This document shows positions 1 through 10,045 of a stretch of DNA of 64,000 nucleotides, piece after piece. The stretch's first letter is position 1. Every line of letters starts with the position of its first letter. The position numbers were made by a program, and so were the translations under genes. Source of the stretch: Halomonas smyrnensis AAD6 (GTDB lineage Bacteria > Pseudomonadota > Gammaproteobacteria > Pseudomonadales > Halomonadaceae). The notes beneath the pieces were generated by a model. It saw only the letters and a list, made by a program, of their open reading frames with translations. It did no database searches and was not told the DNA's origin. The DNA lies in the NCBI RefSeq assembly GCF_000265245.1, contig NZ_AJKS02000014.1, positions 21,574 to 85,573 of the forward strand. The letters are read 5' to 3'.

Positions 1-41
1 TGGGAGGAGCGCCACATCAACTCCATTATGCCTTGTTGCAT
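1..41 (-). CDS. sucA: 2-oxoglutarate dehydrogenase E1 (SucA), 5' end only
   Basis: Only the first 13 codons are inside the window. Reading leftward from the ATG at 41 gives MQQGIMELMWRSS, which resembles the short amphipathic N-terminus of proteobacterial SucA (the E1 component of the 2-oxoglutarate dehydrogenase complex, which makes succinyl-CoA in the TCA cycle). It lies downstream of sdhB on the same strand, the usual sdhCDAB-sucAB order in gammaproteobacteria. The purine-rich GAGAG just before the ATG may be the ribosome binding site. The identification rests on the short N-terminal match plus context, and the rest of the gene is not visible. Confidence 0.72.
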   Translation of the reverse strand, partial: MQQGIMELMWRSS

Positions 42-150
42 CTCTCGGTCACCCTGCACTGATGGGGTGGTGTCGGCCGTCACGGCTCACCCGTGGCGAC
101 ATCAGTTAGGTAGCCAGCCGGCGGGGCAGACACCTTGTTTCTATGGTCAA

Positions 151-175
151 AAGCCGGTGCACGAGGCACCGGCTT
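151..175 (-). terminator. Hairpin between sdhB and sucA
   Basis: A perfect 10-bp inverted repeat (151-160 with 166-175, 5-nt loop) is followed on the minus strand by a short T run. It sits between the sdhB stop and the sucA start. It could be a weak or partial terminator, or a processing/stability hairpin that lets sdh and suc levels differ. Confidence 0.45.
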
Positions 176-252
176 CGGACGTCTCACCGGGGGCCAGGCT
201 GCGACAGCACGTCGCAGCCTGGGGCGTATGATAACAAGCCCCGGCCCACGAT

Positions 253-963
253 TTAAGTGGCATCCGCCAGCAGCATCTCGCGAATCTTGCCGATCGCGCG
301 AGTGGGGTTGAGCCCCTTCGGGCACACCGCCACACAGTTCATGATGCCGCGGCAGCGGAACACGCTGAACGGATCCTGGAGCTCTTCCAGACGCTCGCGG
401 GTGGCCTCGTCGCGGGAATCGGCCAGGAAGCGGTAGGCCTGCAGCAGGCCGGCCGGGCCGACGAACTTGTCCGGGTTCCACCAGAACGACGGGCAGGAGG
501 TCGAGCAGCAGGCGCACAGGATGCACTCGTAGAGGCCGTCGAGCTTGTCGCGATCCTCCGGCGACTGCAGACGCTCGATGGCCGGCGCCGGCGTGTCGTT
601 CTGCAGGTACGGCTGGATGCGCTCGTACTGCTGGTAGAACAGGCTCATGTCGACCACCAGGTCACGGATGACCGGCAGGCCGGGCAGCGGACGCAGGGTC
701 AGCTTGCCCTTCTTGACCACGTCGGACAGCGGCGTGATGCAGGCCAGGCCGTTCTTGCCGTTCATGTTCATGCCGTCGGAGCCGCACACGCCCTCGCGGC
801 AGCTGCGACGATAGGCCAGGCCGTTGTCCTGCTCCTTCACCAGGTGCAGGACGTCGAGCACCATCAGGTCGCGGCCCTGGGTGTCGACCTGGAACTCCTC
901 CATGTAGGGGGCGGAGTCCGTCTCGGGATTGTAGCGGTACAGGGATACCTGAAGCGTGGACAT
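253..963 (-). CDS. sdhB: Succinate dehydrogenase iron-sulfur subunit
   Basis: This 236-aa subunit of complex II carries electrons from FAD in SdhA to the quinone site through three iron-sulfur centres on the cytoplasmic face of the membrane. The [2Fe-2S] ligands are visible as C55, C60 and C75, with Asp63 in the position where E. coli SdhB also has Asp. The C-terminal half has the CILCACC...C and CRGIMNC...CP patterns of the [4Fe-4S] and [3Fe-4S] clusters. The length matches the E. coli protein (about 238 aa). It is the last gene of the sdhCDAB operon, 11 nt after sdhA. Confidence 0.98.
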   Translation of the reverse strand: MSTLQVSLYRYNPETDSAPYMEEFQVDTQGRDLMVLDVLHLVKEQDNGLAYRRSCREGVCGSDGMNMNGKNGLACITPLSDVVKKGKLTLRPLPGLPVIRDLVVDMSLFYQQYERIQPYLQNDTPAPAIERLQSPEDRDKLDGLYECILCACCSTSCPSFWWNPDKFVGPAGLLQAYRFLADSRDEATRERLEELQDPFSVFRCRGIMNCVAVCPKGLNPTRAIGKIREMLLADAT

Positions 964-974
964 CGTGACTCCCC

Positions 975-2747
975 TCAGTAGGTACGGACTTTCGGTTCGA
1001 ACATATCGACGGTCTTGGGCGCGAAGTTCACATCACGCTGCCCCAGGCGCTTCTCGGCCGGGAAATACATGGAGTGCTTCAGCCAGTTGACGTCGTCGCG
1101 ATCCGGGTAGTCGTAGCGTGAGTGGGCACCACGGCTCTCCTTGCGCTCGAGGGCCGCGATGGCGGTGGCCTCGGCGACTTCCATCAGGTTGTCGAGCTCG
1201 AGAGCCTCGACCCGGGCGGTGTTGAAGGTGTTGGACTTGTCCGGCAGGTAAGCGTTGTTGATGCGCTCACGCAGCTCGGCCAGCTGCTGGACGCCCTTCT
1301 GCATGTTCTCTTCCTGACGGAAGACGCCGAAGGCGTTCTGCATGATGTCCTGCAGCGCACGCTTGAGCTCGGGCACGGTCTCGCCGTCCTCGGACTCGTT
1401 CCAGCGGTTGATGCGCTTCATGGCCGACTCGACGTCGGAATCGCTGGCCGCCAGGTACTCGACGCCCTCGTTGAGCGCGCTCTCGATGAACATGCCGGCC
1501 GCGCGGCCGAACACCACCAGGTCGAGCAGCGAGTTGCCGCCCAGGCGGTTGGCGCCGTGGACCGACACGCAGGCCGCCTCGCCGACGGCGTAGAGGCCGT
1601 TGACGATCTGATCGTTGCCGTCGCCGTCCTGCATGATGGCCTGGCCGTGCACGTTGGTCGGCACGCCGCCCATCATGTAGTGACAGGTCGGCACGACCGG
1701 GATCGGCTCCTTGGCCGGATCCACATGGGCGAAGGTCTTGGACAGCTCGACGATGCCCGGCAGACGTTTGCCGAGGACTTCCTCGCCGAGGTGGTCGAGC
1801 TTGAGGTAGACGTGGTCGCCGTTCTCGCCGCAGCCACGACCCTCGAGGATCTCCATGACCATGGAGCGCGCGACCACGTCGCGGCCGGCCAGGTCCTTGG
1901 CGTTGGGGGCATAACGCTCCATGAAGCGCTCGCCGTCCTTGTTGACCAGGTAGCCACCCTCGCCGCGACACCCCTCGGTGACCAGGGTGCCGGCGCCGTA
2001 GATGCCGGTCGGGTGGAACTGCCACATCTCCATGTCCTGCATCGGGAAGCCGGCGCGCAGCGCCATGCCGATGCCGTCACCGGTGTTGATCAGGGCATTG
2101 GTGGTGGAGGCATAGATGCGGCCGGAACCGCCGGTGGCCAGCACGGTGGCCTTGGACTTGATGTGCACCACTTCGCCGGACTCGATGTCCATGGCGATGC
2201 AGCCGACGACGTCGCCGTTGGCGTTCTTGACCAGGTCGACGGCGTACCACTCGTTGAGGAAGGTGGTATTGTTCTTCAGGTTGTTCTGGTAAAGGGTATG
2301 CAGCAGGGCATGACCGGTACGGTCCGCCGCGGCACAGGTACGGGCCGCCTGGCCGCCTTCACCGAAGTTCTTGGACTGGCCGCCGAACGGGCGCTGATAG
2401 ATGCGGCCGTTGTCGAAGCGGGAGAACGGCAGGCCCATGTGCTCGAGCTCGAAGACCGCCTTGGGACCCTCGGAGCACATGTACTCGGCCGCGTCCTGGT
2501 CGGCGATGTAGTCGCCGCCCTTGACGGTGTCGTACATGTGCCAGCGCCAGTCGTCGTTGGGGTCGGCGGAGGCGATGGCACAGGTGATGCCGCCCTGGGC
2601 GGACACGGTGTGCGAGCGGGTCGGGAAGACCTTGGACAGCACGGCGGTCTTCTTGCCGGACTTGGCCAGCTCGAGGGCGGCCCGCAGGCCGGAACCGCCA
2701 CCGCCGATGATGATGGCGTCGAAGGTCAGGCTACGCATGTTGGACAT
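975..2747 (-). CDS. sdhA: Succinate dehydrogenase flavoprotein subunit
   Basis: The 590-aa catalytic subunit of complex II oxidises succinate to fumarate. The N-terminal Rossmann motif GGGGSG (residues about 15-20) binds FAD, and the SHTVSAQGG segment supplies His46, the expected covalent FAD attachment residue. The HPTGIYGAG and [12 protein letters not shown] segments are typical of the dicarboxylate-binding active site. It is co-transcribed with sdhD (3-nt gap) and sdhB. The length is standard. A long open frame antisense to it is a GC-rich shadow. Confidence 0.98.
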   Translation of the reverse strand: MSNMRSLTFDAIIIGGGGSGLRAALELAKSGKKTAVLSKVFPTRSHTVSAQGGITCAIASADPNDDWRWHMYDTVKGGDYIADQDAAEYMCSEGPKAVFELEHMGLPFSRFDNGRIYQRPFGGQSKNFGEGGQAARTCAAADRTGHALLHTLYQNNLKNNTTFLNEWYAVDLVKNANGDVVGCIAMDIESGEVVHIKSKATVLATGGSGRIYASTTNALINTGDGIGMALRAGFPMQDMEMWQFHPTGIYGAGTLVTEGCRGEGGYLVNKDGERFMERYAPNAKDLAGRDVVARSMVMEILEGRGCGENGDHVYLKLDHLGEEVLGKRLPGIVELSKTFAHVDPAKEPIPVVPTCHYMMGGVPTNVHGQAIMQDGDGNDQIVNGLYAVGEAACVSVHGANRLGGNSLLDLVVFGRAAGMFIESALNEGVEYLAASDSDVESAMKRINRWNESEDGETVPELKRALQDIMQNAFGVFRQEENMQKGVQQLAELRERINNAYLPDKSNTFNTARVEALELDNLMEVAEATAIAALERKESRGAHSRYDYPDRDDVNWLKHSMYFPAEKRLGQRDVNFAPKTVDMFEPKVRTY

Positions 2748-2750
2748 GGA

Positions 2751-3098
2751 TCAGGCTCCCCACAGGACTTGAATACCCCAGACCAGGAACACGAAGATGG
2801 CCAGGATGATGACGGTCTGGACGGCAAGACGAATGCCGGTCGGCTTGAGATAGTCGGTGGTCACGGTCCACAGCCCCACCCAGGCGTGGGCGGACAGGGA
2901 CACGAAGGCCAGCAGCGAGAAGATGCGCATCCAGGTCTGGTCGAAGAGCCCGCTCCAGGTCGCGTAGTCGAGCCCGGGGTGGAGCAGCAGGTAGCCGACG
3001 ATGAAGAGTGTGTAGAGGGCCAGAATAACGGCCGAGACGCGCTGAACGAGCCAGTCGGACAGCCCGCTGCGCCCGAAGTTCGTGATGTTGGTTACCAT
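2751..3098 (-). CDS. sdhD: Succinate dehydrogenase membrane anchor subunit D
   Basis: This small (115 aa) three-helix membrane anchor forms, with SdhC, the ubiquinone and heme b site of complex II. The segment SAHAWVGLWTVTTDYLKP matches the conserved SdhD helix that carries the heme-ligand His. Three hydrophobic stretches are visible. The start codon overlaps the end of sdhC by 7 nt, which implies translational coupling. Confidence 0.96.
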   Translation of the reverse strand: MVTNITNFGRSGLSDWLVQRVSAVILALYTLFIVGYLLLHPGLDYATWSGLFDQTWMRIFSLLAFVSLSAHAWVGLWTVTTDYLKPTGIRLAVQTVIILAIFVFLVWGIQVLWGA

Positions 3099-3469
3099 AC
3101 CCAGACTCCAGCCAGAATGATCAGGACCGCGCTTGCCACGACGGTGATCTGCGCCTTCTTGACGCCACCTTCGAGGGTCACGCCGATGTCGGCGTCCATC
3201 AGCAGGTGCTTGACGCCGGCCACGAAGTGGAACGCCAGGGCGGACAGCAGCCCCCAGGCAATCAGCTTGGCCAACACATTGTGAGCCAGGGCATCGCTGA
3301 CCGCGGCGAAGCCTTCCGGAGAAGACAGCGAGGCATCCAGCGCCCAGAAGCCGAAGATCAGGCCGATGAAGAGGATGACGCCGGTGATGCGGTGGGCGAT
3401 CGACGTCAAGGCGGGGAGGGGGAACTGTATCGTGGACAGATCCAGATTTACGGGTCGTTTGCTATTCAC
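3092..3469 (-). CDS. sdhC: Succinate dehydrogenase cytochrome b556 subunit
   Basis: This 125-aa membrane anchor is the first gene of sdhCDAB. It begins RPVNLDLSTIQFPLPALTSIAHRITG, which is characteristic of SdhC, and has three transmembrane segments; the later HFVAGVKHLLMD stretch contains the heme-proximal histidine. The start codon is GTG (3469-3467), preceded by only a weak purine-rich patch. The start is fixed by homology to the conserved N-terminus. The operon promoter is about 125 nt upstream. Confidence 0.95.
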   Translation of the reverse strand: MNSKRPVNLDLSTIQFPLPALTSIAHRITGVILFIGLIFGFWALDASLSSPEGFAAVSDALAHNVLAKLIAWGLLSALAFHFVAGVKHLLMDADIGVTLEGGVKKAQITVVASAVLIILAGVWVW

Positions 3470-3601
3470 GGCTCTCTACACACTCTCTTGGCCCGTTCCT
3501 GGGCACTCGTGGAGAGCCCGACACGGGCGGTGGTTTCGGGAAGGAGAACGATCATGCCTTGCGGGTCACGATCTCCCTTTTCCTGCCAGTCGCGGGACTG
3601 G

Positions 3602-3631
3602 ATTATAGGGCCATGCCCACATCGATGACAA
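3602..3631 (-). promoter_or_regulatory. Sigma-70 promoter of sdhCDAB
   Basis: On the minus strand a TTGTCA -35 (3631-3626) and a perfect TATAAT -10 (3607-3602) are separated by 18 bp. Transcription would start near 3595 and leave a leader of about 125 nt before the sdhC GTG. This is the best-scoring promoter in the gltA-sdhC divergent region on this strand. Confidence 0.75.
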
Positions 3632-3822
3632 ATCACTAGCTTGCCAACCAGACCATGGCGGGAGGCGCATGATGGCGAAAAAAACTCCGCCTCTCGGCCG
3701 CTTGGCAGTGTCATGAGCCTGCCATGCGACCGATCGCCCCAGCATGGTGCAAGGCACCATATCCGATACAAAAGCTATACAAAAAACGCCTCCCGAACAA
3801 CAGACCAGCATCGATGGATGAA

Positions 3823-3850
3823 TTGACAATCGAAAAGACGCTTCTATAGT
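3823..3850 (+). promoter_or_regulatory. Sigma-70 promoter of gltA
   Basis: A consensus TTGACA -35 (3823-3828) is followed by a 16-bp spacer and a TATAGT -10 (3845-3850). The predicted start near 3857 gives a leader of about 70 nt. The strong match fits a highly expressed citrate synthase. Confidence 0.85.
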
Positions 3851-3926
3851 GGGCGAACCTTTTCGCCGGCAAGTTCCGCGAAATCACGACTTATCGCGCC
3901 ACCAAGAACTCGAGAGGAGGCCAGTT

Positions 3927-5213
<1,287 letters not shown>

Positions 5214-5236
5214 TCGGCGAACGACTCGCCCGGACG

Positions 5237-5266
5237 AAGAAGGCCGCCCCTCGGGGCGGCCTTCTT
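5237..5266 (+). terminator. Rho-independent terminator of gltA
   Basis: A perfect GC-rich inverted repeat (5237-5250 with 5253-5266) lies 23 nt after the gltA stop. A-rich and T-rich ends make the hairpin usable in either direction. Confidence 0.85.
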
Positions 5267-5918
5267 GCGCTTGTGGCCCGCGCTGCACTTCCGGTGTGTG
5301 ACGGTCCTCGGCGACGAACCGCCACCTCCCCGCTCGGCGCCCCTCGATACCGCATCGGCGGACCTCCCCAGGCCCGCCCCTCGCCCAGCTGCCGCAGGAG
5401 CGCCACAGAGGGTGACGCCGCCCCGCCCCACCCAGATACCGACGCCTCACACCGACGTCCTCTGCGGGCCATTCCGAGGCCCTGACGGCATCGTCGGGTG
5501 ACGATGCCGCGAGCACCACCCCGCCCCTCTCACTTCCACCCCTCTCACATCCGCGCCGAGCGCAACCGAGCAGGGTGCCAGCCCGGCTTTTCCACCGCTG
5601 TCATCGTACTGACGCCGTTTCGCAGCGTTTTCCACACAATCTGTGGATAAACCTGTTCAAAACCGTTGGGGAATCGCTCAGAATCGCCATGGGCAGCGGG
5701 TCGCGCTCAGATTGATCAAAATTTGATCGTACCCAAGCCTTTGATTTTAAAGCACTAACTTAAAAACCCCATAACCACGGGCTTTTGCCGCGATGCTGTG
5801 AACAAGCATTGCGTCAGGAACCGCTCAAGTGGACAAGTCAAGGCCAGGAACGGCCTTTTCTAGGGGAAAAGCATGAGTCCCGCACGGCATGGCACCCCAG
5901 GGCGCCAACGGCGGAGAC

Positions 5919-5940
5919 AAAAAAAGACGCCTGAAGCGTC
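5919..5940 (-). terminator. Rho-independent terminator of the tRNA operon
   Basis: On the minus strand a GACGC/GCGTC stem with a 5-nt loop is followed by seven T residues, 24 nt beyond the tRNA-Glu CCA end. This is a canonical intrinsic terminator. Confidence 0.9.
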
Positions 5941-5964
5941 CGGGAAGGTATAAGCAGAATGTAG

Positions 5965-6040
5965 TGGCGTCCCATAGGGGGTTCGAACCCCTGTTACCGC
6001 CGTGAAAGGGCGGTGTCCTGGACCACTAGACGAATGGGAC
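5965..6040 (-). tRNA. tRNA-Glu (UUC)
   Basis: This 76-nt cloverleaf begins GTCCCATTCGTCTAG and ends with an encoded CCA. The acceptor stem GTCCCAT/ATGGGAC pairs. The anticodon loop CTTTCAC gives anticodon UUC (6006-6004), with the stem CCGCC/GGCGG. The T loop GGTTCGAAC is standard. The sequence is nearly identical to E. coli tRNA-Glu over the anticodon and T arms. It is transcribed after tRNA-Ala from the same promoter, and gltX, encoding the enzyme that charges it, is the next gene upstream. Confidence 0.97.
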
Positions 6041-6062
6041 GCATCATCTTCGATGACGTTGA

Positions 6063-6138
6063 TGGTGGAGCCTAGCGGGATCGAACCGCTGACCTCAACA
6101 CTGCCAGTGTTGCGCTCTCCCAGCTGAGCTAAGGCCCC
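6063..6138 (-). tRNA. tRNA-Ala (GGC)
   Basis: This 76-nt tRNA starts GGGGCCTTAGCTCAGCTGGG and ends in encoded ACCA. The acceptor stem carries the G3:U70 wobble pair that identifies alanine tRNAs. The anticodon loop CTGGCAG gives GGC, flanked by the CAACA/TGTTG stem. The T arm GGTTCGATCC is standard. It is the first tRNA of a two-tRNA operon, with a 22-nt spacer before tRNA-Glu. Confidence 0.97.
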
Positions 6139-6160
6139 ACATGCCGTGAAGACGAGGCGT

Positions 6161-6189
6161 ATAATACTGATTCCCTTCGCCTTCGTCAA
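6161..6189 (-). promoter_or_regulatory. Promoter of the tRNA-Ala/tRNA-Glu operon
   Basis: On the minus strand TTGACG (6189-6184), a 17-bp spacer and TATTAT (6166-6161) form a good sigma-70 promoter. A start site near 6154 lies about 15 nt before the mature tRNA-Ala 5' end. The bases after the -10 (ACGCCTCG) are GC-rich, as in stringently controlled stable-RNA promoters. Confidence 0.82.
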
Positions 6190-6241
6190 CGGGGAAGTGC
6201 GAATTTTCTGCTCCGCTCCCCCCCTGCCCCTTGGCGCGCGA

Positions 6242-6275
6242 AGTGCCAGGCGCGCCGACGGCACCGCCTGGCACT
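6242..6275 (-). terminator. Hairpin downstream of gltX
   Basis: An 11-bp perfect inverted repeat (6242-6252 with 6265-6275, 12-nt loop) begins 13 nt after the gltX stop. No T run follows, so it may be an mRNA end-stabilising hairpin rather than a strict intrinsic terminator. Confidence 0.5.
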
Positions 6276-6287
6276 GTGAACGCCGCG

Positions 6288-7766
6288 TCAGATTTCGCGG
6301 TATTCCTTCTCGAAGCGCTTGGCCTGCTTCTTGGACACGCCGCCCAGCACCGCGATGGCGTGGCGCAGGCGCGCCCGGGTCATGTCCGAGCCGAGGATCG
6401 CCATGGCGTCCATCACCGAGGTGCTAGCGGCGGAGCCGGTGATGGCGATGAAGACCGGCGCGAGGAAGTCCTTCATCTTGAGCTCGAAGTGCGCGGCCAG
6501 CGCCTTGACCTCGGCCAGCAGGGCGTCCTTTTGCCAGGCCGGCACGGTCTCGAGGCGCCAGGTCAGGAACTGCAGCAGCTTCACCAGGTCCTCGCGGCCG
6601 AGCTTGACGCCGTCGAAGTCGCCCTCTTCGATCGCCGGCACGCCGGAGAAGAAGTGGCCGGCCAGCGGCATCACGTCGGACAGCGTCTCCACCCGCGGGC
6701 GCACCTGCGGCAGGATCTGGCGCACGTACGCCTCGTTGAAGGCCCAGTCACGCAACGCCTTGAGGAAGGCGTCGTCGTCCAGGTCCTCGCGGATGTAGAG
6801 GCCGTTGAGCCAGCTCAGCTTCTGCAGGTCGAACACCGGCCCGCCCAGCGAGACCCGCTGCACGTCGAAGTGGCTCATCATCTCGTCGAGGGTGAACTTC
6901 TCACGCTCGTCCGGCATCGACCAACCCATGCGACCGAGATAGTTGGTCACCGCCTGGGGCAGGAACCCCATGCGCCGGTAGTAGTTGATCGAGGTCGGGT
7001 TCTTGCGCTTGGAGAGCTTCGACTTGTCCGGGTTGCGCAGCAGCGGCATGTGGCACAGCGTCGGCATCGGCCAGCCGAAGTACTCGTACAGCAGCTGGTG
7101 CTTGGGCGCGGAGTTGATCCACTCCTCGCCGCGCAGCACGTGGGTGATGCCCATCAGGTGGTCGTCGACCACGTTGGCCAGGTGGTAGGTCGGCATGCCG
7201 TCGGACTTGAGCAGGATCTGAGCGTCCACCTGGGCCCAGTCGACCTCGATGGTACCGCGAAGCATGTCGTCGACCACGCAGGTGCCGCTGGCCGGCACGT
7301 GCATGCGCACCACATGGGGCCAGCCCTCGCGCTCGCGGCGGGCGACCTCTTCCTCGGGCAGCGCCAGATCGGCCGGCTTCAGCGCCAGGTGCAGGCCGGC
7401 GGCCTTGCGCGTCTCGCGCAGCTCGTCGAGCTCCTCGCTGGTGCGGTAGCACTTGAAGGCATGACCGGACTCGATCAGCTTGCGCGCATGCTCGGCGTAG
7501 ATGTCGCCGCGCTCGCTCTGCCGATAGGGGCCATGCGGTCCGCCCACATCGGGGCCCTCGTCCCACTCCAGCCCCAGCCAGCGCAGGGAATCGAGGATCA
7601 TCTGCTCCGACTCGGCGGTCGAGCGCACCCGGTCGGTATCCTCGATGCGCAGGATGAACTCGCCGCCGTGCTGACGGGCGAAGCACAGGTTGAACAGGGC
7701 GATGTAGGCGGTTCCCACGTGGGGATCGCCGGTGGGAGACGGCGCGATACGGGTACGTACGGTCAT
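6288..7766 (-). CDS. gltX: Glutamate--tRNA ligase
   Basis: This 492-aa class I aminoacyl-tRNA synthetase attaches glutamate to tRNA-Glu. The N-terminal [15 protein letters not shown] holds the HIGH-type motif (HVGT, residues 16-19) and LSKRKNPTS is the KMSKS-type loop. The ATG at 7766 is chosen because AAGGA lies 6 nt upstream and the protein starts [11 protein letters not shown]; an in-frame start 13 codons further out has no ribosome site. A TATAAT on the minus strand (7856-7851) about 85 nt upstream may be its -10, but no clear -35 accompanies it. A tRNA-Glu gene lies just downstream. Confidence 0.97.
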   Translation of the reverse strand: MTVRTRIAPSPTGDPHVGTAYIALFNLCFARQHGGEFILRIEDTDRVRSTAESEQMILDSLRWLGLEWDEGPDVGGPHGPYRQSERGDIYAEHARKLIESGHAFKCYRTSEELDELRETRKAAGLHLALKPADLALPEEEVARREREGWPHVVRMHVPASGTCVVDDMLRGTIEVDWAQVDAQILLKSDGMPTYHLANVVDDHLMGITHVLRGEEWINSAPKHQLLYEYFGWPMPTLCHMPLLRNPDKSKLSKRKNPTSINYYRRMGFLPQAVTNYLGRMGWSMPDEREKFTLDEMMSHFDVQRVSLGGPVFDLQKLSWLNGLYIREDLDDDAFLKALRDWAFNEAYVRQILPQVRPRVETLSDVMPLAGHFFSGVPAIEEGDFDGVKLGREDLVKLLQFLTWRLETVPAWQKDALLAEVKALAAHFELKMKDFLAPVFIAITGSAASTSVMDAMAILGSDMTRARLRHAIAVLGGVSKKQAKRFEKEYREI

Positions 7767-7945
7767 GTCGTCCTTGGTCCGGTCGGGGGAATGGAGCCCT
7801 GGCACCCCACTGAGCCGATGGCATGCCGGCGGGCGGCCAGGAATGCGCGCATTATACGCGCCTCGCGTGACGCCGGCAGCCGCGCCGTGGAATCATTGGC
7901 GGGCAAGAGGGTCCATCCATAACGCCACCGCCAGCAAGGAGCGCC

Positions 7946-8686
7946 ATGTTTCCCCAACTGCCCGACGGCTTCACCGCCCTGGTCACCGGCGCCTCCGGCG
8001 GCATCGGCTCGGCCCTGATCGACGCCCTGCTGGCCGAGCCGCGCCTGGCCCGCCTGCACGCCGTCAGCCGCCAGGCGGTGAACCGCGACGACCCGCGACT
8101 GACCGGCCACGCTCTGGACCTCGGCACCGAACCGGGACTGACGTCACTGGGCGAGGCCCTCGACGGCCAACGACTGCACCTGGTGATCAATGCCATGGGC
8201 ATGTTGCACGACGAGGCGGACGGCATCACGCCGGAGAAGAAGCTCGAGGACCTCGACGCCGACGCCCTGGGCCGGCTGTTCCACGTCAATGCCGCCACTC
8301 CGGCGCTGCTGCTCAAGACACTCGCACCCTCGCTCAAGGGGCGCCACCCCGTGCTGATCGGCAGCCTCTCGGCCCGGGTCGGCTCCATCGACGACAACCG
8401 GATGGGCGGCTGGTACGCCTATCGCGCCAGCAAGGCGGCTCACAACATGCTGATGAAGACCGCCTCGGTGGAGCTGCGTCGCCTCAATCCCCACGCCTGC
8501 GTCACCTGCCTGCACCCCGGCACCACCGACACCGAGCTGTCGGCGCCCTTCCAGGCACGCGTGCCCGAAGGCAAGCTGTTCACCCCGAACTTCGTGGCCG
8601 AACGCCTGCTCACGGTGCTGAGCAGACGCTCACCGTCGGACACCGGCGGCTTCAGGGACTGGGACGACCAGCCCATCGCATGGTGA
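7946..8686 (+). CDS. SDR-family oxidoreductase
   Basis: This 246-aa protein is a short-chain dehydrogenase/reductase with a Rossmann fold. TGASGGIG (residues about 14-21) is the dinucleotide-binding motif, INAMG matches the structural NNAG motif, the Ser of GSLSARVGS and the YRASK motif supply the Ser-Tyr-Lys catalytic set. The C-terminal CLHPGTTDTEL is typical of the C-factor/CsgA-like SDR branch. AAGGAG lies 5 nt before the ATG. Its substrate is unknown. It is transcribed divergently from gltX. Confidence 0.88.
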   Translation: MFPQLPDGFTALVTGASGGIGSALIDALLAEPRLARLHAVSRQAVNRDDPRLTGHALDLGTEPGLTSLGEALDGQRLHLVINAMGMLHDEADGITPEKKLEDLDADALGRLFHVNAATPALLLKTLAPSLKGRHPVLIGSLSARVGSIDDNRMGGWYAYRASKAAHNMLMKTASVELRRLNPHACVTCLHPGTTDTELSAPFQARVPEGKLFTPNFVAERLLTVLSRRSPSDTGGFRDWDDQPIAW

Positions 8687-8798
8687 CATTCGGACGCGTC
8701 GGTGGTCATAACGTTGATGCTCGCTATTGCACAGTCACAGGCAATCGCAGACCATGCCATGCCCCCCTTCGTAGATGACCTCAGACAGGACGACGTTC

Positions 8799-9392
8799 AT
8801 GGAAACACTCGGCCCACGGATCAAACAACTTCGCCTGGAGGCCAATCTCAACAAGGCGGCCCTGGCCCGCCGAGTCGGCGTCTCGGACGTCACCATCTCC
8901 TATTGGGAATCCGGGGCCATCAAGCAGATCGGCCACGAGCGCCTGGTGGCACTGGCCGGCGCCCTCGGCTGCCCGCTGTCCGCGCTGCTCGACAACGACG
9001 CCAGCCGGCCTGCCCCGCTGTTCCTGCGGGCCGACGGCCCGCCGCCCTGGGCCCGGGAAGGCACCGAGGCCAAGGGCATCGAGCTGCCCATCGAGCTCAC
9101 CCCCGGACAGCGCTGGGACGGCGACTGCCACCTGGTGACACCGGCCCCCGACGAGGCGCTCGACTACCTGAACCCGAACGACCTGGCCGCCATCGCCCCC
9201 ACCGACATCTTTCGTCAGCCGGGCCTCTACCTGATCGAGGAAGCCGGCAGGCTGGCGCTGCGCCGTGTCCAGCAGGACGCCAGGGGCGAGCTCACCTTCC
9301 AGCGCCGGGACGACGCCGAGCCGACGCCCTACACCCCCGACTGCCGACTGCTGGGCAAGGTCGTCGCCCTGTGGCGCTTCGAGGCGCTCTGA
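8799..9392 (+). CDS. XRE-family regulator with degenerate S24-like C-terminus
   Basis: Residues about 6-60 form a Cro/CI-type helix-turn-helix (KAALARRVGVSDVTISYWESG). The C-terminal half, including DIFRQPGLYLIEEAGRLALRR and LLGKVVALWRF, resembles the LexA/S24 signalling fold. The expected Lys of the Ser-Lys dyad is not evident, so self-cleavage is unlikely. The ATG at 8799 (197 aa) is preferred because AGGA lies 8 nt upstream; an in-frame ATG at 8775 would add eight residues. No prophage genes are nearby, so this looks like a stand-alone chromosomal regulator. Its target is unknown. Confidence 0.8.
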   Translation: METLGPRIKQLRLEANLNKAALARRVGVSDVTISYWESGAIKQIGHERLVALAGALGCPLSALLDNDASRPAPLFLRADGPPPWAREGTEAKGIELPIELTPGQRWDGDCHLVTPAPDEALDYLNPNDLAAIAPTDIFRQPGLYLIEEAGRLALRRVQQDARGELTFQRRDDAEPTPYTPDCRLLGKVVALWRFEAL

Positions 9393-9402
9393 GCCGGCAC
9401 GC

Positions 9403-10008
9403 TCACTCCACTTCCATGACCTCCACCTGGTCGGTGGTATGCCGTGGCTCGCTGCCGACCAGGAAGCGCTGACTGGCGCTGATCACCTGCCCCAGTCCGT
9501 GACGCGAGGGCTGCACCAGCGGACCGCGCAGATGCTCCCCCTCCTCGCCCAGCCGTGCCCGCACCTCGGACGGCTGCACCGAGGCGGGCGGCATGTTGAC
9601 GGTGATGCGATACCCGCCGTCCGGCAACCCGCTGCCCGGACCGAAGGGACCGGCCGCAAAGCCGCCTCCCGCCTCGACCACGGTGCGCTCCTGCCAGCGC
9701 ACACCGCTGAGCTCGCGCTCCACCAGCACCTGCAGGCGCGTCGCCTCGGGCAGATTGGTGGTGCCCTCGACCATCAGGCGGCGATCGCTGCGCAGCCGCG
9801 CATCGATGCCGACGCTCACCGCCTCGTCGAACGGCGCGACCTCGGGTGCCGGTTCGGAGGACGCCGCCTCGATCTCGGTGTCGGGCTGCGCCACGCCGCC
9901 CAGCCGCTCATCGGCCGGCGATTCGCCGTCCTCGCTGCCGCCGCAGCCGGCCAGGGCCAACCCCAGCACCAGGCCCGTCACCCGAGCGCTTCGCTGCCAT
10001 GCTGTCAT
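9403..10008 (-). CDS. Hypothetical lipoprotein
   Basis: This 201-aa protein has a typical lipoprotein signal (basic N-terminus, hydrophobic core, lipobox LALAGC) and then a low-complexity acidic, Pro/Ser-rich linker to about residue 55. The remaining about 140 residues look like a beta-rich domain. I do not recognise a family. GGGAGGAC precedes the ATG at 10008. It lies 37 nt after the DksA-like gene on the same strand and may be co-transcribed with it. It is convergent with the XRE gene, with a gap of only 10 nt. Confidence 0.75.
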   Translation of the reverse strand: MTAWQRSARVTGLVLGLALAGCGGSEDGESPADERLGGVAQPDTEIEAASSEPAPEVAPFDEAVSVGIDARLRSDRRLMVEGTTNLPEATRLQVLVERELSGVRWQERTVVEAGGGFAAGPFGPGSGLPDGGYRITVNMPPASVQPSEVRARLGEEGEHLRGPLVQPSRHGLGQVISASQRFLVGSEPRHTTDQVEVMEVE

Positions 10009-10045
10009 GCCCGTCCTCCCTGTGCGGAAATGTCCGACTCGCGCC

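Larger units (their letters stand above)
3470..3926. other. Divergent regulatory region between sdhC and gltA
   Basis: This 457-nt non-coding region is more AT-rich than its flanks and holds the two outward-facing promoters of the TCA genes. A direct near-repeat (GATACAAAAGC / CTATACAAAAAA, around 3765-3786) lies between them. The small open frames here have no ribosome site or recognisable product and I do not call them. Confidence 0.6.
5214..5964. other. Long intergenic region with DnaA-box-like sites
   Basis: About 750 nt separate gltA from the tRNA genes with no credible gene. A GC-rich first part (5270-5580) gives way to an AT-rich part. The latter holds a perfect DnaA box (TGTGGATAA, 5642-5650), a one-mismatch box (TTTTCCACA, 5628-5636), further degenerate boxes (5797-5805, about 5828-5836), and a 15-nt palindrome with two GATC sites (5714-5728). 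A small hairpin AAGGCC/GGCCTT followed by TTC occurs at 5840-5859. Confidence 0.5.

Noticed and set aside
1122..3284. Long plus-strand open frame antisense to sdhA-sdhC
   Set aside because: The translation is low-complexity His/Gly/Val/Leu-rich with no domain and mirrors the codon bias of sdhA. It is a GC-rich shadow.
3641..3826. Small open frame between sdhC and gltA
   Set aside because: It overlaps the divergent promoters, lacks a ribosome site and shows no recognisable sequence.
8775..9392. Prophage repressor
   Set aside because: The XRE protein with S24-like tail might suggest a phage, but no integrase, att repeat or phage structural gene is present around it.
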